Shown here piece after piece: positions 22,164-31,847 of a stretch of DNA of 64,000 nucleotides. Made by a program: the position numbers and the translations under genes. The stretch is from Scolecobasidium constrictum UM 578. Its lineage: Eukaryota > Ascomycota > Dothideomycetes > Venturiales > Sympoventuriaceae. Where the stretch lies: positions 248,001 to 312,000 of the forward strand of contig AZYM01000170.1 of the NCBI GenBank assembly GCA_000611715.1. Reading direction: 5' to 3'. Position 1 is the first letter of the stretch, and each line of letters opens with the position of its first letter. The notes under the pieces were generated by a model that was given only the letters and a program-made list of their open reading frames with translations, was not told the origin of the DNA and made no database searches.

Positions 22164-24245
22164 ATGGAGCCTAGTTCTCCATCGCGAAGTCGACGCGCTC
22201 GCGATGCGGATCCCAAGACCTACGGCGACATTGGAAAACTTCCGTTGCTGCTGCTGAGCGGCTTCATACTTCTCCTTGCCCTCAAGTTCGCTTGGCCTTT
22301 GCGGTGGATACTATCAGGAACCGCCATTCTCTCCACATGTCTTGTACTTGGCGACCTCCATCATGCACGCGTCCTCGCGTTCATGCCGCTGTGGACTCAG
22401 CTGGCTCTCCTCAATCTTGCATATGGAGCCTGTGCAACATCATGGCTCTTCTGGTGGATATTTGCGCTTATATGCTATCCTGCAATTCTGATAGTGTCCC
22501 TCTTTCAATTCGAGTTTGCTGCGCATGTCGTACGGAAGAGACTCCGGCGCGTGCTCAGACAGCTTCATTTCATCAACGACAAGATTGCGCTTTTCAACAT
22601 TCCTGCTTTGGAGATCGACACGGATGTTGAGGGCCTCTTCGTGATACGCGGTATCACTTTGTCGCTGTCTCACCTGAGTATCGTGGCTCATGGAGTCGAA
22701 GTTGGCATCAAGCTGACTGAGGATGTGGAACTGTCGATCCAGGTCGATGAGGTGACGGTGCGGCTCTTCAGAAGCATCATGGTCGGAGACGTGTATGCAA
22801 ATGTCAAGGGTGGCGAATTCGAGATGACTTTCGGCAAGCTTGCAAGGAGATCAACTGGCGATACTCTTATGGTTTCGGACACTCCGCTCCTTGAGGCAGC
22901 TGCTGTTCGTGGCAATACCACAAGACCAGATCTCGCAAGGGTCAGAAGCCGCGTCACGAGTGGAGGGTATCCTAAGGATGTGTCGGCGAAGACTGGGCTG
23001 GACTCACTCACGCAAATCTCACCGGACGAATCGAGCAAAAAGTACAAAAGTGCCCTTGACTTCATTCACAAGACCAGCGCAATACAAGAGAGCGTACAAG
23101 AGATCCTGAAAGCCGAAAGCCCTCAATTGAATGTGGACGACGAGAAAAGTCTGCGAGCAGCGATTTGTTCGCAACTTCATGATCGTCCTTCCGTACCACA
23201 CCCTCCGCTACAATCAGTCAAGGTATCAACACTGAAGAATCTTTCGAATCCCCGCACTCGAGAGTTCATGCACCGTTTGCCACTCCTGCTACGCTTGCTA
23301 CTCAATCCACTCAGCTATTTCCACCCAATCACAATCGCATCCATCACCGCGGCCGGATCGGGCAAGTGGCTGCAGCATACCCTGCACGAGAACATCTTCA
23401 AGCATTACGGAGAGAGTGATACTGGTATCAGGAAGCTGGAACGAAGGGTATCATCTTGGCTCTCGGATGCGAACTTCGTGCTCCAGCTTGTCGACATCAA
23501 AGCTCTAGCAAATGTGCCGCTCTCCACTAACAACGACATCACGAGTCAACTCAAGATCAATGATGTGCTGGCATATCGAACACTGCCAAAGGAGGTCGAT
23601 CTGAAAGAAGTCGTGCGACTTGGTGGAGCAGATGCCAATGTCACAATCCCATCATTCCTACTTCCCCACCATGAGCACGTTCTGCCGCCGAAGCCAACAG
23701 AAGAAGATGAGCGTAGGCAAGAAGAGGAAGTCAAGCAAGCAGACGGCTTACCGAAAGAAGTACAGGCAACGAAAGAGCTCGAGCGGACATTGAAGGATGA
23801 GACTACCGTGCCCTTCTCTGCACATGCGCAATTACCGGCGGTGTTCGATCAAGAGCTACTCGATTTCATTGCGGCATTGGTTAAAGCTGTCAAGATCATC
23901 GAGATGGAGAAAGATCCGGAGGTACAAGAAGTAGCGGAAGCGCTCTCAGATGCGGATAGCATTCACAGCATTGAATCCGCCACATCTCCGACGAAGCGAA
24001 GTCTGCGCGATGTGGCCTTGCAGCTCAATACGAACATGAAGAGGAGCATGAAGGTGGTGAACGATGGCATGCGAAGAGTTGGCATCGATGCAGTTGCCAA
24101 TGACAGGTTCATTGCGAAGCTGGTTGGCAAAATCACGAAGAAGCTGGAGACTGCACAGGGTGATCTGGGGTACTCAGGTGAGATACCAGTGCCATTGCAG
24201 CCTTATCGAGATGCAGCCGAGGTGGCGACCAAGTTGTTGCCATGA
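22164..24245 (+). CDS. Conserved-looking membrane protein, function unrecognised
   Basis: Single exon, 693 aa from the first ATG (MEPSSPSRSRRARDADP). A basic N-terminus is followed by several hydrophobic segments between about residues 25 and 125 (e.g. LPLLLLSGFILLLALKFAWP and LFWWIFALICYPAILIVSL). After KRLRRVLRQLHFINDKIALF comes a beta-rich segment (about 150-240) with alternating hydrophobics: DVEGLFVIRGITLSLSHLSI, VEVGIKLTEDVELSIQVD, VYANVKGGEFEMTFG. The remainder is charged and helical with KPTEEDERRQEEE. The architecture (membrane anchor plus repeated amphipathic strands) recalls lipid-transfer or chorein-like proteins, but I cannot assign a family. Intact frame and high coding quality make it a real gene. 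Confidence 0.8.
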   Translation: MEPSSPSRSRRARDADPKTYGDIGKLPLLLLSGFILLLALKFAWPLRWILSGTAILSTCLVLGDLHHARVLAFMPLWTQLALLNLAYGACATSWLFWWIFALICYPAILIVSLFQFEFAAHVVRKRLRRVLRQLHFINDKIALFNIPALEIDTDVEGLFVIRGITLSLSHLSIVAHGVEVGIKLTEDVELSIQVDEVTVRLFRSIMVGDVYANVKGGEFEMTFGKLARRSTGDTLMVSDTPLLEAAAVRGNTTRPDLARVRSRVTSGGYPKDVSAKTGLDSLTQISPDESSKKYKSALDFIHKTSAIQESVQEILKAESPQLNVDDEKSLRAAICSQLHDRPSVPHPPLQSVKVSTLKNLSNPRTREFMHRLPLLLRLLLNPLSYFHPITIASITAAGSGKWLQHTLHENIFKHYGESDTGIRKLERRVSSWLSDANFVLQLVDIKALANVPLSTNNDITSQLKINDVLAYRTLPKEVDLKEVVRLGGADANVTIPSFLLPHHEHVLPPKPTEEDERRQEEEVKQADGLPKEVQATKELERTLKDETTVPFSAHAQLPAVFDQELLDFIAALVKAVKIIEMEKDPEVQEVAEALSDADSIHSIESATSPTKRSLRDVALQLNTNMKRSMKVVNDGMRRVGIDAVANDRFIAKLVGKITKKLETAQGDLGYSGEIPVPLQPYRDAAEVATKLLP

Positions 24246-25044
24246 TGAGTAGCTTTGAAGTGACTAGCAGACTGAATCATACTGTGACGATCAAGATGAT
24301 TCACGGTCGAATATTGCTCTGTGTTTCACCCTTAAAAGAGTTTGCTCCACTCCTCCACGAAAGCTGGAGCACGAAATGAGGGGTGGAGTTTATTTAATGT
24401 TCGCCCGGGGTGCAGTTAAAATCGCGTGCTCCTGCCCGATCACCCGTAACCATCGCGCCTGCTTCCTTTCTTCCCTCATCGATCGCATACCCGCTGCTTC
24501 GTCACTTAGGCCTGGCCTTTCTTCTCTCTTCACCAGATGTTGCTCTATCGCCAGAGCATAATAAGGTGTTTCTCGGCCGCATGGAGCTTCTGATTTGTCT
24601 TTGGCACAGTAGCCACCGTCCAATTCATAAAATCTTTCCGGTCTTGCTTCCGCGACTCGGTTCTGTGCCATACTTTTGCATGTATGGGTCAAAGTTCTGA
24701 TCACCTCCGTGACAGGCGAAGCCTTACCCTGAATGATTGATGCACTTTGTCAATTCGTGCTCATGCTGAGCGGAGCGTATCAACCCCCACAAGCTTGAGC
24801 AGAGTTCACAGATGTCATGCAGCGGTACTCGGACAACACTCGTCCTGACAAGCTATCTCCACTGACACCAGGTCGATGTTCTACGAATCTGTTCATGATC
24901 TTGGACCCAAGAACTTTAGGTCCGGAACATGACTTCCAAAACGCGGGGAAAGCAGGTCAGGATATCCGATGTGTGTGTGCATCCATTATATATACTTCGA
25001 GCCTCGCGAGACTACTGTGGTCCAATTCAAAAGCTCTGTTGATC
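24246..25044. other. Intergenic, 799 bp
   Basis: 3' region of the membrane protein gene and promoter of the NmrA-like gene, including a TATATATA box at 24987. No gene seen. Confidence 0.45.
24987..24994 (+). promoter_or_regulatory. TATA box for NmrA-like gene
   Basis: TATATATA 51 bp before the ATG at 25045, preceded by a gtgtgtgtgc stretch. Confidence 0.55.
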
Positions 25045-26037
25045 ATGTCAAAACCTATTCGGAACATCGTTATCGCCGGTGCCGCAGGCAATCTTGGCGC
25101 CACCGTACTCGATGAATTCAGGAAGGCTCCAGACTTCAATGTCTCAGTCTTGACCCGAACTGATAGTTCAACCACGTTCCCGGACGGAGTCAAAGTGTTC
25201 AAGACGGACTACTCCGAAGGCCAGCTCGTCGACATCTTGAAAGGCCAGGATGCCGTTCTCTCGCTTATCTCATTCAGCAGTGCCGCCACCCAGAAGGTCT
25301 TAATTGACGCCTCTATCAAGACTGGCGTGAGCAGATTCTTCCCTAGCGAGTTCGGTCATCCTCCTGAGCACCGCAACATCGAGTTTCTGCCACCGCCTTT
25401 TCCCATCAAAGATGAGATCCTGGACTACTTGAAGCAGAAAGAGAGCTCCGGCCTGAGCTGGACGGCAGTCATTACTGGCGGCTTCTTCGATATGGCATGT
25501 TTCGCCGTGAGCGTTAAGGGAACCTGCTGACTCCGACTACAGGGCATCAAGCAGGGCTGGCTCGGCTTCGATACCAGCAAGCATACAGCACGTATCTGGG
25601 ACAGCGGCAATGTCAGGTATTCAGCAAACACCCTGAGACAAATTGCACGAGGTCTGGTCAAGGCATGCCAGCAGCCAGACAAGACGGCCAATAGAGCAAT
25701 CTTCATCGCAAGTTTCACGACGACCAACAATGAAGTCCTTAAAGCGCTAGAGAATGCCAGCGGACAGAAATGGGAGACCATCAAAGTGGACAGCGGGAAG
25801 GAGATTGCGGATGGTCAGGAAATGCGGAAGAAGGGCGACTTCCTTGGCTCCATGGCCCAGAATTTGTGTGCAACATGTGAGTTCGAGATCGGATGGCATG
25901 CGCTGGTGCTGACGATGCGACTAGGGTATACAGAAGGGAAAGGAGCAGACTTCGAAAGGAACCCAGGTCTGGACAACGAGCGACTCGGCTTACCGTTGGA
26001 GGATCTGGATCAGGTGTGCAAAGAAATTCTTGCTTGA
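25045..26037 (+). CDS. NmrA-like / isoflavone-reductase-type NAD(P)-dependent oxidoreductase
   Basis: Two exons 25045..25494 and 25543..26037; 314 aa. Start MSKPIRNIVIAGAAGNLGAT holds the NAD(P)-binding GxxGxxG (GAAGNLG). Later blocks: VSRFFPSEFGHPPEH, the family's FxPSEFG signature, then TAVITGGFFDM joined to GIKQGWLGFDTSKH. The join requires a 48-nt intron (25495..25542) that begins GC, not GT: ATG|GCATGT...CTACAG|GGC, with a TGCTGAC branch. Using any GT in the area breaks the frame or leaves an intron of 36-44 nt. Members reduce aromatic or quinone-like metabolites or sense NADP. Convergent with the SDR at 26108 (70 bp apart) and part of the proposed 25-35 kb metabolic cluster. Confidence 0.9.
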
Positions 26038-26107
26038 TGACTATGAGAACAGAACTTGCTATCCTCGTGTTGTGTTTTAAGTTTTCCATTCAGTGCTCCC
26101 CGGACCA

Positions 26108-26923
26108 TCATCTTTGACAGAAGCCTCCATCCACAGACAGTGCTATGCCGGTCACGAAGGAACTCCTGCCGCCGGCGAGATACACTACACCGTCTGCAAT
26201 TTCGCTTGGTTGACCCATTCGCTGCATGGGTACAGCGGTCTCAACTCTTTCCATCATGGCTTTGAGAATGTTGGGATCCCTCGTTGTCAGAGGAGTCTCG
26301 GTATAGCCCGGACAAATAGCATTGATTCTCAGCCCATCCTTCGCATAGTCCTCTGAGGCAGTTCTGGTAAGACCAAGTACACCATGCTTCGTCGTGGTGT
26401 AGGCGGTCGATAGTGGCACACCAACCAAACCCTGTATGGAGGAAAAGTTGATAATTGATCCTCTTTGAAGCGGTCGTCCATCTATGGTCGAGCGGATTGG
26501 CTCTTGCTTGAGCATGATTTTGGCTGACTCTCGAAGCACGAAGAACAATCCCGTCAAATTCACATTGATGATGCGCTGCCAGTCTTCTGTCTTCGCAAAT
26601 GCAGCGCCGCCTTCGTGCTTCATTGCGATGCCAGCAGCATTGACAACATAGTCCAGTCTCCCCAGTGCTTGAGCGGCATGTGAAATGGTGTCGATGATCT
26701 GAGCTTCATTGGTCACATCAACCGGGTAAATGTAGATGCGCAATGATTTTCCGTTCACTCGTGGCTGAATTGCTTCGACTTCTGCCTTGACTGCTTCCAG
26801 ACTTTCTCGATTGACGTCGAGCAATGCAAGACCTGATGCTCCTTCCTGAGTAAAAGCTAATGCGCAAGCTCTGCCAATACCAGATGCAGCCCCAGTGATA
26901 AGCGCAACACCTGATACATCCAT
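26108..26923 (-). CDS. Short-chain dehydrogenase/reductase (classical SDR)
   Basis: Single exon, 271 aa. Cofactor motif TGAASGIG (10-17); NAAG in YVVNAAGIAM; catalytic Ser in INFSSIQG; YTTTK active-site Tyr/Lys; C-terminal FVTGIALSVDGGF. All catalytic residues are present. An Asp at the end of the second strand (LALLDVN) suggests NAD preference, which is inference. Downstream neighbour of the BVMO on the same strand with a 298-bp gap, suggesting separate promoters but shared context. In such clusters SDRs often make the ketone that a Baeyer-Villiger enzyme then oxidises. Confidence 0.93.
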   Translation of the reverse strand: MDVSGVALITGAASGIGRACALAFTQEGASGLALLDVNRESLEAVKAEVEAIQPRVNGKSLRIYIYPVDVTNEAQIIDTISHAAQALGRLDYVVNAAGIAMKHEGGAAFAKTEDWQRIINVNLTGLFFVLRESAKIMLKQEPIRSTIDGRPLQRGSIINFSSIQGLVGVPLSTAYTTTKHGVLGLTRTASEDYAKDGLRINAICPGYTETPLTTRDPNILKAMMERVETAVPMQRMGQPSEIADGVVYLAGGRSSFVTGIALSVDGGFCQR

Positions 26924-27221
26924 GTTGCGACTCCTTTCGTGTGTTCAGTCGTTCCAAAGAAGACAATGCCAAAGGTGCCGTGCTATGGTCAGTCTCGTTG
27001 ACATTGTCGCGGACATTTAGCATGCAATATATGCGAGGCACATGTCGACCGAAAAGGAAAGCCATGCCGACTGGCACATTTCTGTATCATTATCCCCGTT
27101 CATGCTGCGCAAGCATGTGCTGGAGGCGTATTGATCGGTAACATGCATACAGAATACGTGCGAGAGCATTTAGGTTTGTTTGATCTCAGATATGCTCTCT
27201 CTGAAGTTGTGACTATGAAGC

Positions 27222-28895
27222 TCATGCAAATGTCAAACCTTGCCACCCAGCGGCCTTGCAATCTTCGCACCGTCTTCGGAACTCGATAGCACTACCAGCA
27301 TACCTCGCGACAGTCCTCACCTGCTTACCCTTCACATTTGTATTGACACCAGTCATCCAGCTGTCGACCTCATTGATCAGCCCACCAGAACCGACTTCAA
27401 CCACGTGATGCGTCCAGTCCTCAGCAGCCTTTTCCGTTGGCTCAACATAGGTATATTCCTGGTCGTCACAGAACGTGATCAGATCTGTTACGACTTGCAC
27501 AGCGTGCTCAATGCTTCTTGTCGCGTTGCCGAATGGCTGATGTGGTCCGAGCACCATGAAGAAGTTGGGCATAGATGGCACCGTGAGACCAAGGAATGTC
27601 TCTGGCCTCATATCTGCCCAAATGTGTGTGGTTGATGAGTCGGACTCGCCAGAGCCAATGAGAGACCTGCCATCTTTACCCTGCCACTCGATGGCGCTGA
27701 ATGCGCCCGTGACTGCATCGAATGCGGTCGCATAGATCAACACGTCCAAGTCGTGCTTTTGCCCATCTGAGGTCCCAATGCCATTGGCAGTGATCTGCGT
27801 GATTGGAGTGTTCTTTAAGTCAACGAGATGGACATTTGACTGGTTGAATGCTTCAAAGTATCCGCTTTCTAGAGGAACTCTTCGTGTTCCAAATCCATGG
27901 TCCTTGGGGATCAGAGATTCGGCAATCTTCGGATCCTTGACTCTGTCTCGGATCTTCTGTGCCATGAAATCGGAGTACGACTTGTTCGCCTTTCGATCTG
28001 TATAGGTGTCACTGAAAGCGCCAAGCCATTTTGCGAAGCCAGGCTTTGCATATAAAGCCTCGTAGTGCTGCAAGCGTTCTTCATCGCTGACTTCGAAAGT
28101 CTTCCGAGGATCGGCTTCATGCAGAAAGCATGATGGAGTGGCTGCGCAGCGTGCAAAGATCTCATCGTAATTTGACTTGTACTTCGCCATCTCATCGATG
28201 GATATCTCTGCGTTTCGAAGTGGAGCCGACCAGTTTGCAGTCCGTTGGAAGACGTGAAGAGATTGGATGCTAGGCTCTTTCGAGATTGCTGTGATGGTCT
28301 GGATTCCGGTGGCACCAGTACCGATGATGCCAATTCGTTTGCCACGGAAGCTACTCGCCATATCGAAGTTCTTCGGCCAACGTGAAGTATGGAAAGCCTC
28401 GCCTCGGAAAGACTCAACACCAGGTATGTTCGGGAGTGTCGGAGTCGAAAGAAAGCCCATGCAGCTGACAAGGAAACGCGCTGTATATTCATTGCCTCTG
28501 TCGTCTGTCAGAACCCAGACTCTGGCATTATCTTGCCATTGAGCCTTCTTGATGCGGATATTGAAGTCGACATCCCGAACGATGTCAAGCTTCTCAGCCA
28601 CATGCTCGATATATTTCAGTGTCTCGGACTGCGGCGAGAAAGCCTCTCGCCAGTGCCACGATTCGAGGAGCTCTTTGTCGAAGGAATAGCCGTACGAGAC
28701 AGACTCTGAATCAAACCGAGCACCTGGATACCTGTTCCAGAACCACGTTCCGCCAACGCCGCTTCCGGCCTCTATGATCTTGATGCGCCAGGTTGGGAAT
28801 CGTGATCGGAGATGATGCAGACTGCAGATACCGGACAGACCAGCTCCGATGATCAAGATGTCGTACGTAGTTGATGTAGTCGCTTCAATACCCAT
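27222..28895 (-). CDS. Baeyer-Villiger flavin monooxygenase
   Basis: Single exon, 557 aa. FAD Rossmann motif GAGLSG (17-22), GGTWFWNRYPGARFD (48-62), the Baeyer-Villiger fingerprint FRGEAFHTSRWP (163-174; FxGxxxHTxxWP), NADPH motif GTGATG (192-197), and IYATAFDAVTGAF near residue 390. These enzymes insert oxygen into a ketone to form an ester or lactone using NADPH and O2. The closest known type by eye is cyclohexanone/steroid-type BVMO. Flanked by an SDR and a permease on the same strand; the natural substrate is unknown. Confidence 0.95.
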   Translation of the reverse strand: MGIEATTSTTYDILIIGAGLSGICSLHHLRSRFPTWRIKIIEAGSGVGGTWFWNRYPGARFDSESVSYGYSFDKELLESWHWREAFSPQSETLKYIEHVAEKLDIVRDVDFNIRIKKAQWQDNARVWVLTDDRGNEYTARFLVSCMGFLSTPTLPNIPGVESFRGEAFHTSRWPKNFDMASSFRGKRIGIIGTGATGIQTITAISKEPSIQSLHVFQRTANWSAPLRNAEISIDEMAKYKSNYDEIFARCAATPSCFLHEADPRKTFEVSDEERLQHYEALYAKPGFAKWLGAFSDTYTDRKANKSYSDFMAQKIRDRVKDPKIAESLIPKDHGFGTRRVPLESGYFEAFNQSNVHLVDLKNTPITQITANGIGTSDGQKHDLDVLIYATAFDAVTGAFSAIEWQGKDGRSLIGSGESDSSTTHIWADMRPETFLGLTVPSMPNFFMVLGPHQPFGNATRSIEHAVQVVTDLITFCDDQEYTYVEPTEKAAEDWTHHVVEVGSGGLINEVDSWMTGVNTNVKGKQVRTVARYAGSAIEFRRRCEDCKAAGWQGLTFA

Positions 28896-29734
28896 CTTGG
28901 AAGCAGATTGTATATGACTATCTGAGATGCGAGTGCCGGCTTCTTATTGATGACAGATTACATCGTATTTCTAGACACATTATATCTTCATCAACTCCAA
29001 GTGGGAGCTGCACGTGCTCACAGTGAATGGAAGGCCTTAACGAGTATGCTTTCCTGGCCGCCGAGGACGGTGGCAATCGCTCGCGGTAGCTTTCCTATTT
29101 GATTTCTGCCCTAGCTTCCGCAAGTTGACCACAAAAACGTAATGACGGGTCGCGGCATTTATGTTCGGCCTGAGAAATCCGTGATTTGACCCTCGACGAG
29201 CGAGTTCTGCGGTCCAAGATTGATTGTGCCCTTATTGACGCAGACAATTTGTCGACCGGAAGTCCTCAGAGGCGCGATGCGGCCCTCGACTGGAAAACGG
29301 ACGCATGTCAAAGTGAAGTAAGACAACGAGATGCACGGTGTCTTCAGAGCAAAAAAATATGAAGTCGCCTAACTCATCAAAGGTATAAGGTGTGGTCACT
29401 AGTAGGAGATGATAGATGGAAACATGGTCAAAAGGCGTAACAGATGCAAGTGGTGACTTCACAATGACGCACGGGCCACGACGCCCTATGGTGTGGTTCA
29501 TAGGGAAGTTCACTGAGTCTTCTTAGGTTTTGACACGATGCTAGTCATGATGAACGCGTCGCATTGACAAGATTTGGTTGCAACCATTTTATTTAGATAC
29601 AAGCATGCCCCAAGACATGCGCAATGATGTGACTGATCGCATGTCTCTCCATCAAAGGCTGTCCTGTGATGATTCCCCCCTACTCGCGACAACAAGCGCG
29701 ATCAGCGGCGTCGACGCGTCCGCCTGCTGCCATA
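28896..29734. other. Intergenic, 839 bp
   Basis: Upstream of the BVMO (minus) and downstream of the permease (minus). Contains GC-rich stretch with CCGCCG/CGG triplets around 29056-29085, of the kind Zn2Cys6 proteins bind, but no certain inverted pair. No gene recognised. Confidence 0.4.
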
Positions 29735-31452
29735 CTACTCCCACAAGAGGGACATCTTCTTCATCATCTTGTTGCCTCCAACTGATTCTTTCTTTCTAGC
29801 ATCCATAGCAGTCCATATCGCAGCGTCCGCCTCGACCTCATCCAGCGAAGTCCTCAGATCGACTTGATCGGCCTTGTACAACCATGGTTCTTTCCTTGCA
29901 TAGACCAACTTGTGTCCAATCCACAGAATGCAGAAGATTGGTATGCCCAGATAAGTTGTAAGGAAGCCGCTCGCAGTGAAACGACCTGGGTAAAAGACTG
30001 TGAAGCCATTGGCAAGCAGAAGGAACGAGAAGAGGACGATGCAGGCGTATGCACCGTATGGCTGTACCTTTGATCGATATGGCACTGTGATTCCTTGAAC
30101 TCCACATGCTTTCCTGAATCGAAGGAACGTCAAGGAACAGACGATCCAAGAGGTATATCCAGCTGTGTTTGTCAAGTTGATGAACCAATTGAAGACAACG
30201 CCCGAGTCAGAGCTGCAATTGAGGTATGCGAGCAATGCGAAGAGACTGCTGGCAAACACAGCATAGACCGGGGTGCCGTAACGGTTGCATCTCTTGAAGA
30301 TCTTGGGAGCATCGCCGCAGACTGCCAAGGAGTACAAGGACCGACTGGACATGTACAGGTATGCATTGCCAGCAGACCATGCACTTGTCAAAATTCCTGC
30401 GTTGATGATTGATGGCAGGACCGAAATGCCTGCGTTCTTGATCGCAATGACCCACGGCGAGGCATTAGCGTTGCCGGCTCCCGACACCAGTCCGCTCGAG
30501 TTCGAATCGCAAATGACGCCAATGGCGAGGACACCGAGAACATAGAATACGATAAGTCGCACGAAGTACCTCTTCGCCGCTGTTGGTAGATTCACTCGTG
30601 GATTTCGCATCTCGCCAGCGGTGAACACCACAAGTTCAGGTCCAAAATAGAAAGAGAACCCAGCGAACACCCAGACATAGAGGAACGCTGTGAAGCGTCC
30701 ACCTGATCCAGGCACTAGATATGCTTTCGTAGCGTCCGTTTGCCAGTACCTGAAACCAAGACTGTTGGAAGTTAGCACTAATCTGGCTACTCGGAGACAC
30801 AGTAACACATGAGCACGTACCGATCGTGATTCGGACCTCCACCAAGCATCAAGATCAAGGCCAAGATGAGCAATCCGATGATCATGATGATTTTGATACC
30901 CGCGAACCAGAACTCAGTCTCCGCGTACATAGACACTGGCGCGAAGTTCAACGCGACGATAACAACCAGCATTATACTGATCCACACCGCGATGTGAATG
31001 TCATTCGGCCAGTAGTTGATGACTATGCTGGCTGCGGTGATCTCATACGCGACGATGATGCCGAATGAATAGAAATACAGCCAGCCCAGGGCAAAGCCGA
31101 GCGACTTGGAGGCGTATCGACCAGTGAAATATGCCGTCGAGCATCCGGACACTGGCAGGTGTGTTGCGAATTCCACGACGGCTGTGACGATCCCATAGAC
31201 AAGGAGCGACGTGAGTGTGTACGCAACGAAGAGAAGCGCTGGGCCACCTATAGCCAATGCCTGGCCTGTTCCGACGAATAAGCCAGTCCCAATACTGCCA
31301 CCGATGGCGATCATCTGAGCATGGCGAGATTTGATGTTACGCTTCGTGCCTGCGTGCTCATGGAAGTTCCCTGGTGTGCAGGACTCGACTTGGGAAAGGT
31401 CTGGTTGTTGCATCTTCTCGAAATCACCGTCTATGTTCTTAAAGTCCGCCAT
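29735..31452 (-). CDS. Amino-acid permease (APC/YAT family)
   Basis: Two exons 30821..31452 and 29735..30749 with a 71-nt intron (GTACGTG..., GTGCTAAC branch, TTTCAG); 548 aa. The N-terminal cytoplasmic tail ends at RNIKSRHAQMIAIGGSIGTGLFVGTG, the hallmark TM1 of fungal amino-acid permeases; about 12 hydrophobic helices follow, including FAGFSFYFGPELVVFTAGEMRNP (TM6 region) and GTPVYAVFASSLFALLAYL. The C-terminus is charged and ends MMKKMSLLWE. It imports amino acids across the plasma membrane by proton symport; specificity is unknown. Divergent from the Zn2Cys6 gene 395 bp away, which suggests a shared promoter. Confidence 0.94.
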
Positions 31453-31847
31453 CCTGGGCTGTGGCAATATATGATGTAGTAAGAATTGTGGAACAGAAGA
31501 GTTGGGATCAGAGCAAATATTGAGCAGAGAAGGACGAGGTAGAAATACTCAGAGGCATGCTCCAGGTCCTTTGAGGCATGCGAGCGGTATCTCTGTGGGG
31601 CTCAGCCTTTCCCCAGACTTCATCGAGGCTGATAAGATCCAGGTCGATAGCACGTGACTAGCGGCTTTGAAAGCGGAAAGCTACCGCGTTTGGGCAAGCG
31701 CGGATAAATTATGAGGCAAGTCATCCTGACCGACTCTCTTTACAATTTGAACATGCTCAAAAGGACGGCGCACGGAGCATGGTTCTCTGAACACTTTCAG
31801 AACCGGTCTCATGCCTTCCAAAAATGGTCGATGGCGGATGTCGGCAG
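31453..31847. promoter_or_regulatory. Divergent promoter between permease and Zn2Cys6 regulator
   Basis: A 395-bp bidirectional spacer. Two direct CGG triplets (31766 and 31773, CGG-N4-CGG) are visible, compatible with Zn2Cys6 binding though short motifs are expected by chance. Nothing else was identified. Confidence 0.4.
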
